64,000 bases of DNA. Origin: Bradyrhizobium nivariense (GTDB lineage Bacteria > Pseudomonadota > Alphaproteobacteria > Rhizobiales > Xanthobacteraceae). Positions 15,716 through 25,056 of the stretch are shown here, one piece after another. The DNA lies in contig NZ_JARVWW010000019.1 of assembly GCF_029846715.1 (NCBI RefSeq), forward strand, positions 1 to 64,000, given 5' to 3'. The notes below the pieces were generated by a model. The model worked only from the letters and a program-made list of their open reading frames with translations, did no database searches and was not told the origin of the DNA. Positions within the stretch are counted from its first letter, which is position 1; every line of letters starts with the position of its first letter. Both the position numbers and the translations under genes were made by a program.

Positions 15716-18700
15716 ATGTCCGAAAAGCCGCAAAAGTCCCAAAAGTCTGAAGTCAAAGACTATTCCAAAACCCTGTTCCTGCCGCAGACCGAATTCCCGA
15801 TGCGCGCCGGCCTGCCGCAGCGCGAGCCGGAGATCCTCAAGCGCTGGTACGAGATGGGCCTCTACGAGAAGCTGCGCGAGAGCGCCAAGGGCCGCGACAA
15901 GTTCGTGCTGCATGACGGCCCGCCCTATGCCAACGGCAACATCCATATCGGCACGTCGCTGAACAAGATCCTGAAGGATCTCGTCACCAAGAGCCAGCAG
16001 ATGCTCGGCTTCGATTCCAACTACGTTCCGGGCTGGGACTGCCACGGCCTGCCGATCGAGTGGAAGGTCGAGGAGGAGCATTATCGCAAGAAGGGCAAGC
16101 AGAAGCCCGACTTCCGCGACAGTGCCGCGATGATCGATTTCCGCAAAGAGTGCCGCGCCTACGCGACGCACTGGCTCGGCGTTCAGCGCGAGGAGTTCAA
16201 GCGCCTCGGCGTGATCGGCGACTGGGATCATCCCTACGCCACCATGAGCTATCCGGCCGAGGCCCAGATCGCGCGCGAGCTGATGAAGTTTGCCGCCAAC
16301 GGCACGCTCTATCGCGGCTCCAAGCCGGTGATGTGGAGCGTGGTCGAGAAGACCGCGCTCGCCGAAGCCGAGGTCGAGTACGAGGACTACACGTCCGATA
16401 CGGTGTGGGTGAAATTCCCGGTTACCTCGCCCGCGCACGGCGCATTGGCAAATGCGTCCGTCGTGATCTGGACCACGACGCCGTGGACGCTGCCGGGCAA
16501 CCGCGCCATCTCGTTCTCGCCGAAGATCGCCTATGGCCTCTTTGAGGTCACGGACGCCCCTGGCGACAACTGGGCCAAGACCGGCGATCTCCTGATCCTC
16601 GCGGACGCGCTCGCCGAAGAAGTGTTCAAGCAGGCGCGCGTGACCGCCTACAAGAAGGTCCGCGACATCCCCGGCGATACCATGGACGCGATCGAATGCG
16701 CCCACCCGCTGAAGGGTCTTGCCGGCAGCTACGAATTCATCGTGCCGCTTTTGTCCGGCGATCATGTCACCGACGACACCGGCACCGGTTTCGTGCACAC
16801 GGCGCCCGGCCATGGTCGCGAGGACTTCGATGCCTGGATGGCGCAGGCGCGCGATCTCGATGCGCGCGGCATCAACACCGCAATCCCCTACACCGTCGAC
16901 GAGAACGGCGCCTACACCGATCATGCCCCGGGCTTTGCCGGCAAGCGCGTCATCAACGACAAGGGCGAGAAGGGCGAGGCCAACGAGGCCGTCATCAAGG
17001 CGCTGGTCGAAAGACGCATGCTGCTGGCACGCGGCCGGCTCAAGCACCAATATCCGCATTCCTGGCGCTCCAAGAAGCCGGTGATCTTTCGCAACACGCC
17101 GCAATGGTTCATCGCGATGGACAAGGACATTGCCGCTGGCGGCAAGACCAAGTCCGGCGACACGCTGCGCGCCCGCGCGCTGCACGCGATCTCGGTCACG
17201 CAATGGGTGCCGCCATCCGGCGAGAACCGCATCAACGGCATGATCGAGGCCCGGCCCGACTGGGTGATCTCGCGCCAGCGCGCCTGGGGCGTGCCGATCG
17301 CCGTGTTCGTGCGCGAGAAGGGCGACGGCTCGGCCGAGATCCTTCAGGACGAGGCCGTCAATACGCGCATCGGCGAAGCCTTCGAGAAGGAAGGTGCAGA
17401 CGCCTGGTACGCGAAAGGCGCGCGCGAGCGCTTCCTTGGGCCGCGCGCGAACGAGGACTGGCAGAAGGTCGACGACATTCTCGACGTCTGGTTCGATTCC
17501 GGCTCGACCCACGCATTCGTGCTCGAAGACCCCGTGCACTTCCCCGGCCTCGCCGGCATCAAGCGCAAGGTCGACGGCGGCAAGGACACCGTGATGTACC
17601 TTGAGGGCTCGGACCAGCATCGCGGCTGGTTCCACTCCTCGCTGCTGGAGAGCTGCGGCACGCGCGGTCGCGCGCCTTACGATATCGTGCTGACCCACGG
17701 CTTTACCCAGGACGAGCACGGCCGCAAGATGGCGAAGTCGCTCGGCAACACCATCGCGCCGCAGACCGTCATCAAGGAATCCGGCGCCGACATCCTGCGG
17801 CTCTGGGTCGCCGCCTGCGACTACACCGACGACCAGCGCATCGGCCCCGAGATCCTGAAGAACACGGTCGAGACCTATCGCAAGCTACGCAACACCGTGC
17901 GCTGGATGCTCGGCACGCTGCATCATTACAAGCCGGCCGACGCGGTCGCAGCCGCCGAGATGCCGGAGCTCGAGCGGCTGATGCTGCACGAGCTCGCGGT
18001 CCGTGCTGCCGTCGTCCGCAAGGCCTATCAGGAGTTCGACTACAAGACCGTGGTGGCGACCCTGTCCGCCTTCCTGAACAGCGAGCTCTCGGCGTTCTAT
18101 TTCGACATCCGCAAGGACACGCTCTATTGCGATCCGCCGTCCTCGCTCACGCGCAAGGCGGCGCTGACCACGATCGACCTGCTGTGTTACGCGATCCTGA
18201 AATGGCTGGCGCCGATCCTCAGCTTCACCGCCGAGGAAGCCTGGCGCATGTACAGGCCCGACGCCGAGCCCTCGGTGCACCTGACGCAGTTCCCCCACGA
18301 CCTCGAAAGCTTGCGCGACGACAAGCTCGCCGCGAAGTGGGAAGCGATCCGCAACGTCCGCCGCGTCGTCACCGGTGCGCTGGAGCTCGAACGCGCCGCC
18401 AAGAATATCGGCTCGTCGCTGGAGGCCTCACCGGTCATCTATGTCGCCGACCGCGACATGCTTGCGACGCTGTTCGACACCGACCTCGCCGAGATCTGCA
18501 TCACCTCGAACTACGAGGTGCGCGAGGGCGAGGCGCCGGCTTCCGCATTCCGTCTCGATGCCGTTCCAGGTGTTGCAGTCGTGGTGGAGAAGGCGGTCGG
18601 CACCAAATGCGCCCGTTCCTGGAAGATCTCGCCGACGGTGGGTGAAGACCCCGAATACCCCGACGTCACCCCGCGCGACGCCAAGGCGCTGCGCGAATGG

Positions 18701-18724
18701 AAGGCGCTGGGGGTGGGGGTCTGA
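15716..18724 (+). CDS. ileS: Isoleucine-tRNA ligase
   Basis: This 1002-residue class I synthetase charges tRNA-Ile. The start at 15716 gives MSEKPQKSQK. The nucleotide-binding motif reads HIGT (residues 77-80, 'ANGNIHIGTSLNK') instead of the canonical HIGH. The second motif is 'GRKMAKSLGN' (KMAKS). The editing domain carries 'TWTTTPWTLPGNRA'-type and 'GTGFVHTAPGHGREDF' sequences, and the anticodon-binding domain follows. No C-terminal zinc cluster is apparent. Eleven nt separate it from lspA. Confidence 0.95.
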   Translation: MSEKPQKSQKSEVKDYSKTLFLPQTEFPMRAGLPQREPEILKRWYEMGLYEKLRESAKGRDKFVLHDGPPYANGNIHIGTSLNKILKDLVTKSQQMLGFDSNYVPGWDCHGLPIEWKVEEEHYRKKGKQKPDFRDSAAMIDFRKECRAYATHWLGVQREEFKRLGVIGDWDHPYATMSYPAEAQIARELMKFAANGTLYRGSKPVMWSVVEKTALAEAEVEYEDYTSDTVWVKFPVTSPAHGALANASVVIWTTTPWTLPGNRAISFSPKIAYGLFEVTDAPGDNWAKTGDLLILADALAEEVFKQARVTAYKKVRDIPGDTMDAIECAHPLKGLAGSYEFIVPLLSGDHVTDDTGTGFVHTAPGHGREDFDAWMAQARDLDARGINTAIPYTVDENGAYTDHAPGFAGKRVINDKGEKGEANEAVIKALVERRMLLARGRLKHQYPHSWRSKKPVIFRNTPQWFIAMDKDIAAGGKTKSGDTLRARALHAISVTQWVPPSGENRINGMIEARPDWVISRQRAWGVPIAVFVREKGDGSAEILQDEAVNTRIGEAFEKEGADAWYAKGARERFLGPRANEDWQKVDDILDVWFDSGSTHAFVLEDPVHFPGLAGIKRKVDGGKDTVMYLEGSDQHRGWFHSSLLESCGTRGRAPYDIVLTHGFTQDEHGRKMAKSLGNTIAPQTVIKESGADILRLWVAACDYTDDQRIGPEILKNTVETYRKLRNTVRWMLGTLHHYKPADAVAAAEMPELERLMLHELAVRAAVVRKAYQEFDYKTVVATLSAFLNSELSAFYFDIRKDTLYCDPPSSLTRKAALTTIDLLCYAILKWLAPILSFTAEEAWRMYRPDAEPSVHLTQFPHDLESLRDDKLAAKWEAIRNVRRVVTGALELERAAKNIGSSLEASPVIYVADRDMLATLFDTDLAEICITSNYEVREGEAPASAFRLDAVPGVAVVVEKAVGTKCARSWKISPTVGEDPEYPDVTPRDAKALREWKALGVGV

Positions 18725-18735
18725 TCCCCGCGGCC

Positions 18736-19230
18736 ATGACCCCGCTCCGCGCCGGCATCCTCGCGGCCTTGGTCACGCTCGTGGCCGACCAGGTCTCAAA
18801 GCTCTGGCTGCTGAACGTGTTCGACCTCGCCCGTCGCGGCGCGGTAAGCGTGACGCCGTTCTTCGACCTGGTGCTGGCCTGGAACATCGGCATCAGCTTC
18901 GGCTGGCTCCAGAACGACGGTCAGGCGGCGCAGCTCGCGCTGATGGCGGTGAAAGTCATTGCGGTGGTTGCGCTGGCGATCTGGATGGCCCGCTCGCACA
19001 CCCTGCTCGCAACCATCGCGCTCGGTCTGATCATCGGCGGCGCCATCGGCAATGGCATTGACCGTCTGGCCTATGGCGCGGTGGTCGATTTCGCCCTGTT
19101 CCATATCGAGATCGGCGGAAATACCTATAATTGGTACGTGTTCAACCTCGCGGACGTGGCCATCGTTGCTGGGGTGGCGGCGCTGTTGTATGATTCCTTC
19201 CTGGGGGTACCCGCCGCAAAAGCGCCCTGA
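18736..19230 (+). CDS. lspA: Lipoprotein signal peptidase (signal peptidase II)
   Basis: This 164-residue inner-membrane aspartyl protease cleaves the signal peptides of lipid-modified prolipoproteins. It has four hydrophobic segments. The conserved blocks are 'ADQVSKLW', 'LAWNIGISFGWL' (the family's N-x-G-x-[AS]-F), 'IGNGIDRLAYGAVVDF' and 'FNLADVAIV'. The Asp residues in VVDF and NLAD form the catalytic pair. The start at 18736 lies 11 nt after ileS; an ileS-lspA operon is common in proteobacteria. Confidence 0.94.
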   Translation: MTPLRAGILAALVTLVADQVSKLWLLNVFDLARRGAVSVTPFFDLVLAWNIGISFGWLQNDGQAAQLALMAVKVIAVVALAIWMARSHTLLATIALGLIIGGAIGNGIDRLAYGAVVDFALFHIEIGGNTYNWYVFNLADVAIVAGVAALLYDSFLGVPAAKAP

Positions 19231-19325
19231 TCCCGGCCGATACGGACCGGCAGGTGGAACCTTGCGTTTGCGAGGATCGGCCGCGCGAGAGCGGCAAACT
19301 GCCACAATTTGGAACAGGTACAGTG

Positions 19326-20054
19326 ATGCGCAGCTCGAAGACCAGCGGTTCGATGGTTGGAGACCCCCGGCAGGGGTTCTGGCGGGCGTTGAAATTGTCC
19401 GCTGTCGCGCTCGGCATCGGTCTCGTCATGTCGGCTGGCGCCGCCCGCGCCGGTGACGACGGCGAGGACGACGACGACATGACCTTCGAAGAGAAGCTCA
19501 TCGACAATCTGATGTCCGGCATCGGCGCCAAGAGCATGGAGAAGAAGGGTATCGAGTACCGCGAGCGGTCGCCGCTGGTGGTGCCGCCCAAGCTCGACCT
19601 GCCGCCTCCGGCCGGCACTGAAGCCAAGAACGCGCCGAACTGGCCGAAGGACCCTGACGAGAGGCGTCGCAAGGAGGCCATTGCTCAGCGCAAGAAGGCC
19701 AACAAGGCTCAGGAAAGCTGGCAGGCGGGCCGGGCGTTGTCGCCCGCCGAGATGGAGGTCGGCAGGACGGCCGCACCCGAGCGCACGAGCAACGATCCTA
19801 TTCAGCCGGGCACCAACGGCAATCCGTCGCTCAGCCCCGCCCAGCTCGGTTTCACCGGCGGTCTGTGGGGCATGATGAAGGGCAGCGGCAGCTCTGAAAA
19901 CAAGCAATTCACGACCGAGCCGCCGCGCCAGTCACTTGTCGAGCCGCCGCCGGGCTACCAGACCCCGTCGCCGAGCTACGCCTATGGCGCCGGAGAGGAC
20001 AAGACGCGGCGGACCTATTTCGACATCATGTCCGGCAAGGACAAGGAACAATAG
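19326..20054 (+). CDS. Secreted Pro-rich hypothetical protein
   Basis: This 242-residue protein has a signal peptide that starts late (hydrophobic stretch about residues 20-38, ending ARA-GD). The mature N-terminus is very acidic (GDDGEDDDDMTFEEKLID), followed by a basic helix ('DPDERRRKEAIAQRKKANKA') and a Pro/Ser-rich, probably disordered C-terminus ending 'YFDIMSGKDKEQ'. The pattern recurs next to lspA in Rhizobiales as far as I recall, but no function is known to me. It lies upstream of two M16 peptidase genes in the same direction. Confidence 0.6.
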   Translation: MRSSKTSGSMVGDPRQGFWRALKLSAVALGIGLVMSAGAARAGDDGEDDDDMTFEEKLIDNLMSGIGAKSMEKKGIEYRERSPLVVPPKLDLPPPAGTEAKNAPNWPKDPDERRRKEAIAQRKKANKAQESWQAGRALSPAEMEVGRTAAPERTSNDPIQPGTNGNPSLSPAQLGFTGGLWGMMKGSGSSENKQFTTEPPRQSLVEPPPGYQTPSPSYAYGAGEDKTRRTYFDIMSGKDKEQ

Positions 20055-20255
20055 CGCTCCTGTCCCATTGCGATATCGTGACAGGCGCGGACCCGACGCC
20101 GGCGGCTCGTGCGCGCCGGACGCGGTCTATAGATTGCTAATCAGTAACTTGCCCCCGAATTGAGTTCTCTGCTTCGTGACGCGAAGCGTTTGCCGCACGG
20201 TGTACCATGCCGTGCCTCCGAGCCGGACATCCGGGCTCGGCCCTTCATAAGGATC

Positions 20256-21650
20256 ATGATGTCCTCTCACCGATCGGCTGCCTGCCTCCTTGCCGCGCTG
20301 CTTTCGACGAGTGTCCTGACGGCCGGCGCATCCCTTGCCCAGACCACGGTGACATCGGCTCCGCCTGCCAGCTTCACGCTCGGTAACGGCCTGCAGGTCG
20401 TGGTGATTCCGGACCACCGCACGCCGGTCGTCACGGAAATGATCTGGTACAAGGTCGGCTCGGCCGACGAGACGCCGGGCAAGTCCGGGCTCGCGCACTT
20501 CCTCGAGCACCTGATGTTCAAGGGAACGGAAAAGCACCCGGTCGGCGAATTCTCCCAGACCGTGCTCCGCGTCGGCGGCAACGAGAACGCCTCGACCTCG
20601 GTCGACTACACCAACTACTACCAGCGCGTGCCGCGCGAGCAGTTGCCGACCATGATGGAGTTCGAGGCCGACCGCATGACCGGCCTGATCCTCAAGGACG
20701 AGAACGTGCTGCCCGAGCGCGACGTCGTGCTCGAAGAATACAACATGCGCGTCGCCAACAATCCGGACGCGCGGCTGAACGAGCAGATCATGGCCGCGCT
20801 CTATCTCAATCATCCCTACGGCCGGCCGGTGATCGGCTGGCACCAAGAGATCGAGAAGCTCGATCGCGAGGATGCGCTCGCCTTCTACCGCCGCTTCTAC
20901 GCGCCGAACAACGCGATCCTGGTGATCGCCGGCGACGTCGACGCCGCCGACATCCGTCCGCTGGTCGAGCGCAATTTCGGCTCCATCCCGGCGCAGCCCG
21001 CGATCCCGGCGCGCCGCGTCCGCCCGCAGGAGCCGGAGCCCGCGGCGCCGCGCACCGTGACGCTGGCCGATCCGCGCGTCGAGCAACCCGGCTTGCGGCG
21101 CTATTACCTGGTGCCCTCGGCGACCACGGCTGCGGCCGGCGAAAGTGCGGCCCTCGACGTGCTGGCGCAGCTGATGGGCAGCGGCAGCAACTCCTATCTC
21201 TACCGCGCGCTCGTGGTCGACAAGCCGCTCGCGGTCTCCGCCAGCGCCAGCTATTCGAGCATCTCGCTCGACCCGACCCAGTTCGCGATCTCGGCTTCGC
21301 CCAAATCCGGCGTCAGCTTCGCCGAGGTCGAGCAGGTGGTCGACGGCGTCATTGCCGACATCGCGCAGAATCCGATCCGCGCCGAGGATCTGGAACGGGT
21401 CAAGACCCAGCTCATCGCCGAGGCGATCTACGCCCAGGACAACCAGGCGGTTCTGGCGCGCTGGTATGGCGGCGCGCTGACCACGGGTCTGTCGATCGAG
21501 GACATCCGGAGCTGGCCCGACCGCATCCGCGCCGTCACCGCCGAGCAGGTCCGCACCGTCGCGCAGAAATGGATCGAGAAGAAGCGCTCGGTGACGGGCT
21601 ATCTGATCAAGGACACCGCGACCACCAAGCGCGAGGAGAAGCGTTCGTGA
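20256..21650 (+). CDS. M16 family zinc metallopeptidase (active subunit)
   Basis: This 464-residue exported protein of the pitrilysin/MPP-beta type has a signal peptide at residues 1-29 (ends SLAQ). The inverted zinc motif is intact as 'HFLEH' in 'GKSGLAHFLEHLMFKGT', and the third ligand Glu lies about 76 residues on, in 'VVLEEYNMRV'. The start at 20256 follows AAGGA. Its stop overlaps the GTG start of the companion gene by GTGA, so the two subunits are made together, as in heterodimeric M16 peptidases. Confidence 0.88.
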   Translation: MMSSHRSAACLLAALLSTSVLTAGASLAQTTVTSAPPASFTLGNGLQVVVIPDHRTPVVTEMIWYKVGSADETPGKSGLAHFLEHLMFKGTEKHPVGEFSQTVLRVGGNENASTSVDYTNYYQRVPREQLPTMMEFEADRMTGLILKDENVLPERDVVLEEYNMRVANNPDARLNEQIMAALYLNHPYGRPVIGWHQEIEKLDREDALAFYRRFYAPNNAILVIAGDVDAADIRPLVERNFGSIPAQPAIPARRVRPQEPEPAAPRTVTLADPRVEQPGLRRYYLVPSATTAAAGESAALDVLAQLMGSGSNSYLYRALVVDKPLAVSASASYSSISLDPTQFAISASPKSGVSFAEVEQVVDGVIADIAQNPIRAEDLERVKTQLIAEAIYAQDNQAVLARWYGGALTTGLSIEDIRSWPDRIRAVTAEQVRTVAQKWIEKKRSVTGYLIKDTATTKREEKRS

Positions 21651-23017
21651 CCTATCCCTTCCTTCGCACAAGACGCTTCGCGCTGTCCGTCGTCACCGGC
21701 GCAGCACTCGCGCTCGCTACCCTCTCGCCGTCACAGGCGGCTGCAAAGATCCAGCACCTGACCTCGCCGGGCGGCATCGAGGCCTGGTTCGTGCAGGACG
21801 CGACCGTGCCGCTGATCGCCATGGAATATTCCTTCGCTGGCGGCTCGTCCCAGGAGCCCAAGGACAAGTCGGGCGTCGCCAATCTGGTCGGCGATCTCCT
21901 CGACGAAGGCTCCGGCGATCTCGATTCCAAGACCTTCCATGAGCGGCTCGATCGCCGCGCCATCGAGCTCTCCTTCAGTGCCAGCCGCGACACGTTCCGC
22001 GGCAGCCTGCGCATGCTGCGCGACAACAAGGACGAGGCCTTCGACCTGCTGCGGAGCGCGCTGACCTCGCCGCATTTCGAAACTGCCGATGTCGAGCGCA
22101 TCCGCTCGCAGGTGATCTCGGGCCTGCGCCGCGAGACCACCAACCCGACCTCGCTGGCGAGCCGCAAATTCCTGGAGGTCGCCTTCGGCGATCATCCGTA
22201 CGGCCGGCAGAGCAACGGCAACCTCGACAGCGTGCCGACCATCACGGTCGCCGACATGAAGGATTATGTCGGCCGCGTGCTGGCCAAGGACACGTTGAAG
22301 ATCGCGGTGGTGGGCGACGTCGATCCGGCTACGCTCGGCAAGCTGCTCGACCACACGTTTGGTAGCCTGCCCGCCAAGGCCAACCTCGTGCCGGTCCCCG
22401 ACGTCGAGACCGCCAAGCCGCCGCAACGCGCCTTCGTGACGCTCGACGTGCCCCAGACCGTGATCACCTTCGGCGGCCCCGGGGTGAAGCGCAGCGATCC
22501 GAACTTCATGGCGGCCTATGTCGTCAACCACATCCTCGGCGGCGGCGGGTTGTCCTCGCGGCTCTATCGCGAGGTGCGCGAGAAGCGCGGGCTGGCCTAT
22601 TCGGTGTTCGAATCGCTGCTCTGGATGGAGCATTCGGCGGTTTTCATCGGCAATACCGGCACCCGCGCGGACCGCGCCGGCGACACCATGGACGCCATCG
22701 ACAAGGAAGTGCGCCGGATCGCCGAGGAAGGCCCGACGCAGAAGGAGCTCGACGAGGCCAAGTCCTACCTCAAGGGCTCGCAGATGCTGGCGCTCGACAC
22801 CTCCTCGAAGCTTGCGCAGGCGCTGCTGCAATATCAACAGGACAAGCTGCCGATCGACTATATCGAGAAGCGCAACGGCGTGGTCGATGCGGTCACCATG
22901 GACGACGCCAAGGCGGCCGCAAAACGCCTCTGGGGCCAGGGCCTCTTGACCGTCGTCGTCGGCCGCGCCCCGCAGGCCGCGGCGCAACCGACCGCAGCGG
23001 CCCCGAAGTCGAACTGA
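21647..23017 (+). CDS. M16 family peptidase homologue lacking the zinc motif
   Basis: This 456-residue exported partner has a GTG start (21647) overlapping the upstream stop. It aligns with the M16 fold, but the HxxEH box is replaced by 'SGVANLVGDLLDEG', so it cannot bind zinc in the usual way. It keeps the Arg/Tyr region of the second half ('SRLYREVREKRGLAYSV'), which the active subunit lacks. This division is the known arrangement in which one subunit supplies zinc and the other the R/Y pair. It ends in a Pro/Ala tail. Confidence 0.87.
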   Translation: MTYPFLRTRRFALSVVTGAALALATLSPSQAAAKIQHLTSPGGIEAWFVQDATVPLIAMEYSFAGGSSQEPKDKSGVANLVGDLLDEGSGDLDSKTFHERLDRRAIELSFSASRDTFRGSLRMLRDNKDEAFDLLRSALTSPHFETADVERIRSQVISGLRRETTNPTSLASRKFLEVAFGDHPYGRQSNGNLDSVPTITVADMKDYVGRVLAKDTLKIAVVGDVDPATLGKLLDHTFGSLPAKANLVPVPDVETAKPPQRAFVTLDVPQTVITFGGPGVKRSDPNFMAAYVVNHILGGGGLSSRLYREVREKRGLAYSVFESLLWMEHSAVFIGNTGTRADRAGDTMDAIDKEVRRIAEEGPTQKELDEAKSYLKGSQMLALDTSSKLAQALLQYQQDKLPIDYIEKRNGVVDAVTMDDAKAAAKRLWGQGLLTVVVGRAPQAAAQPTAAAPKSN

Positions 23018-23132
23018 CTTCCGCTACGGCTCTAGAAATGGCCGGGCTCGCCCGGCCATTTGCGTTTCGCATGAGCGCCATTGCCGAACGTAGACGTCCG
23101 GGATATGTCCGGACATCACGAATGGTGCGACC

Positions 23133-23549
23133 ATGCTGCGGATATCCCGCGATCTCGTCATCGACGAGGACGACATCGAGATCGGCTTTGTCCGCGCCTC
23201 CGGCCCGGGCGGGCAGAACGTCAACAAGGTCGCGACCTCGGCGCAATTGCGCTTCGATACCCGGAAGCTGACGCTGCCGGAGGATGCCGCGTTGCGCCTT
23301 GCCCGGCTCGCAGGGCAGCGCATGACCAAGGACGGCGTAATCGTGATCCAGGCCCAGCGCTTCCGCACCCAGGAACGCAACCGCCAGGACGCCATCGACC
23401 GCCTTACGGAGATGCTCGGCGAAGCCATGGTCCGGCCGAAGCCGCGGCGCGCGACAAAGCCGACCTTTGGCTCCAAGCAGCGCCGGCTCGAGGGCAAGAA
23501 ACACCGCAGCGACATCAAGTCGAAACGCGGCGGACATTTCGACGATTGA
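23133..23549 (+). CDS. arfB: Alternative ribosome-rescue peptidyl-tRNA hydrolase ArfB
   Basis: This 138-residue codon-independent release factor-like protein frees ribosomes stalled on non-stop mRNA. The GGQ catalytic loop reads 'ASGPGGQNVNKVATSAQLRF' (residues 22-41). The basic C-terminal tail that enters the empty mRNA channel is present ('KPTFGSKQRRLEGKKHRSDIKSKR'-like, rich in K/R). The length matches YaeJ/ArfB. It stands alone and is followed by a strong terminator. Confidence 0.93.
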   Translation: MLRISRDLVIDEDDIEIGFVRASGPGGQNVNKVATSAQLRFDTRKLTLPEDAALRLARLAGQRMTKDGVIVIQAQRFRTQERNRQDAIDRLTEMLGEAMVRPKPRRATKPTFGSKQRRLEGKKHRSDIKSKRGGHFDD

Positions 23550-23561
23550 CTGATTGACGAA

Positions 23562-23592
23562 AAACCTCCGGCCGCGGGGCGACCGGAGGTTT
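23562..23592. terminator. Bidirectional terminator
   Basis: A perfect 10-bp stem AAACCTCCGG (23562-23571) pairs with CCGGAGGTTT (23583-23592) around an 11-nt GC loop. A run of As precedes it and Ts follow. It lies between the converging arfB gene and the small secreted-protein gene. Confidence 0.8.
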
Positions 23593-23610
23593 GCCGTTTC
23601 GCTGGCTGCG

Positions 23611-23919
23611 TCAGTAGCGCTTGCCGGTTGCAGCACCGCCCGACACGGAATCGTCGGCTGTGCCCTTGTGCGTCGCGCTGCCGGTGGTTCCAACGGTACC
23701 CTTCGTACCCTTGGTCGACTTCGTGCCCACCTTTTCACCGGCGGCTCCCTGCTGTGCGCCGAGATCCTCATCCTCGCTACCTGCCGCGCCGCCCTGCATA
23801 GGTTTGCTTTGCACAGTGCCGCCCGGCCTGACGCCGGAGGATGTACCTTGCGCGAGAACGGGCGTCGCAATCAGGGCCGCGAGAGCGCATGCGATTGCAG
23901 AGGTCTTCACCAACTTCAT
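23611..23919 (-). CDS. Small secreted Gly/Thr-rich hypothetical protein
   Basis: This 102-residue protein has a clear signal peptide (MKLVKTSAIACALAALIATP, ending VLA-QG). The mature part is low-complexity, rich in Gly, Thr, Ser and Lys (for example 'GTKSTKGTKGTVGTTG'), with no Cys and no predicted fold. Several such small exported proteins occur in Bradyrhizobium. No function can be assigned. Confidence 0.6.
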   Translation of the reverse strand: MKLVKTSAIACALAALIATPVLAQGTSSGVRPGGTVQSKPMQGGAAGSEDEDLGAQQGAAGEKVGTKSTKGTKGTVGTTGSATHKGTADDSVSGGAATGKRY

Positions 23920-24228
23920 CCATTTCTCCTGGATTTGTCGCGATGAACGGTTCGGCTGCTACCTGCGCCGCCCGCTTTGGGCCGGACCGGTTCATCGCGT
24001 CGAGGGTTCGAACGGCGCGGTTGTGATGCAATCCACCTTGTGTGGTCATCGTTTAGGGATTTCTGGGCGGTTTCGCGGAATTGTCCTTCTCATATGCGGC
24101 GCCGGGGAACATGCGTAACCCGCGATAGCCCCCATCTGCCGCGAAACAGCCCGCTACTACCACCGCCGATCTGACGCCGCCTAGAATTTGCGCACGCTGA
24201 ATTGACGTGGATGGGCGGACTTTTGACG
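23920..24228. other. Divergent intergenic region
   Basis: About 310 nt separate the secreted-protein gene (minus) from the cytochrome c gene (plus). I see no coding frame that I trust, no tRNA and no clear repeat. It must contain both promoters. Confidence 0.4.
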
Positions 24229-24615
24229 ATGCGCGCGATCGTGCTGGGATTGTGCACCGCGATGGTGCTGCTGGTGCAGGGGGCCGAGGCGCAGATGCCC
24301 TTGCCGGCTGCAAAGCCGCCGGATGGCGCGACACTGTTCAAGCAGCAATGCGCGGTGTGCCACACCACGAACCTGTCAGAACCGGTGCGGCAGGGTCCGC
24401 CGCTGGTCAGGATCGTCGGGCGGCCCGCCGGGAAGGCCGAAGGCTTTCACTATTCAGAGCCCCTCGCAAAAGCAGCCTTCGCCTGGGACGAGACGAAGCT
24501 CGACGCCTGGCTGACCAATCCGCAAGCCGTGGTTCCCGGCGTGGTCATGGTCTACCGGCAGGCGAAGCCGGAGACGCGCGCCGCCATCATCGCCTTTCTC
24601 AGGGAGCAGAACTGA
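24229..24615 (+). CDS. Mono-haem c-type cytochrome
   Basis: This 128-residue exported cytochrome has a signal peptide (MRAIVLGLCTAMVLLVQG, ending AEA-QM). There is a single haem site 'CAVCH' (residues 41-45), followed by 'GPPLVRIVGRPAG' and 'AWLTNPQAVVPGVVMVYRQA', which places a likely axial Met (GVVMVY) as in class I cytochromes c (c552/c550-like). ATG 24211 would add six residues. Its TGA directly abuts the VOC gene. Co-location with the GMC flavoprotein suggests it takes electrons from that enzyme. Confidence 0.85.
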   Translation: MRAIVLGLCTAMVLLVQGAEAQMPLPAAKPPDGATLFKQQCAVCHTTNLSEPVRQGPPLVRIVGRPAGKAEGFHYSEPLAKAAFAWDETKLDAWLTNPQAVVPGVVMVYRQAKPETRAAIIAFLREQN

Positions 24616-25011
24616 ATGGCGAAGCCGGTCCATTCCATGATCCGCGTGCGCGATGAGGCGCGCTCGCTCGACTTTTACAGGCGCGCCTTCGGCCTGGAGG
24701 TCGCCGACCATCTGAAATTCGCAGACTTCGCCTTGATCTATCTGCGGCATCCGTCCTCCCCCTTCGAGGTGGAGCTGACGGTCAATTTCGATCGCAAGGA
24801 GCCGTACGCGCTCGGGGACGGCTACGGACATCTCGCGGTGGTGGTCGAGGACCTCGATGCCGAACATTCCCGCTTCGAGCGCGAGAAGCTCGCACCGGGG
24901 CCGCTGCGCGACTTCAAGCACGACGGCAAAACGTTGGCGCGCTTCTTCTTCGTCAGTGATCCCGACGGCTACAAGATTGAGGTGATTCAGCGCGGCGGAC
25001 GTTTCAACTGA
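24616..25011 (+). CDS. VOC family protein (glyoxalase-like)
   Basis: This 131-residue single-chain member of the vicinal oxygen chelate fold resembles lactoylglutathione lyase in 'SMIRVRDEARSLDFYRRAFGLEV' and 'SDPDGYKIEVIQ'. The metal ligands of glyoxalase I can be proposed at His7, Glu (FEVELTV), His ('GYGHLAVVVED') and Glu ('YKIEVI'). It begins immediately after the cytochrome gene and lies 45 nt ahead of the Tat-signal gene, so it is embedded in the redox operon. Its substrate is unknown. Confidence 0.8.
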   Translation: MAKPVHSMIRVRDEARSLDFYRRAFGLEVADHLKFADFALIYLRHPSSPFEVELTVNFDRKEPYALGDGYGHLAVVVEDLDAEHSRFEREKLAPGPLRDFKHDGKTLARFFFVSDPDGYKIEVIQRGGRFN

Positions 25012-25056
25012 TCAGACCACAAAAATCCAAATCACAAAAATCGAAGGAGGAATGCC

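Noticed and set aside
15599..17719. A 706-codon minus-strand open frame opposite ileS
   Set aside because: IleS motifs on the plus strand are unambiguous; the antisense translation is Arg/Ala/Gly-rich without family features.
23920..24200. tRNA gene in the divergent spacer
   Set aside because: No cloverleaf with a T-loop consensus could be folded by eye.
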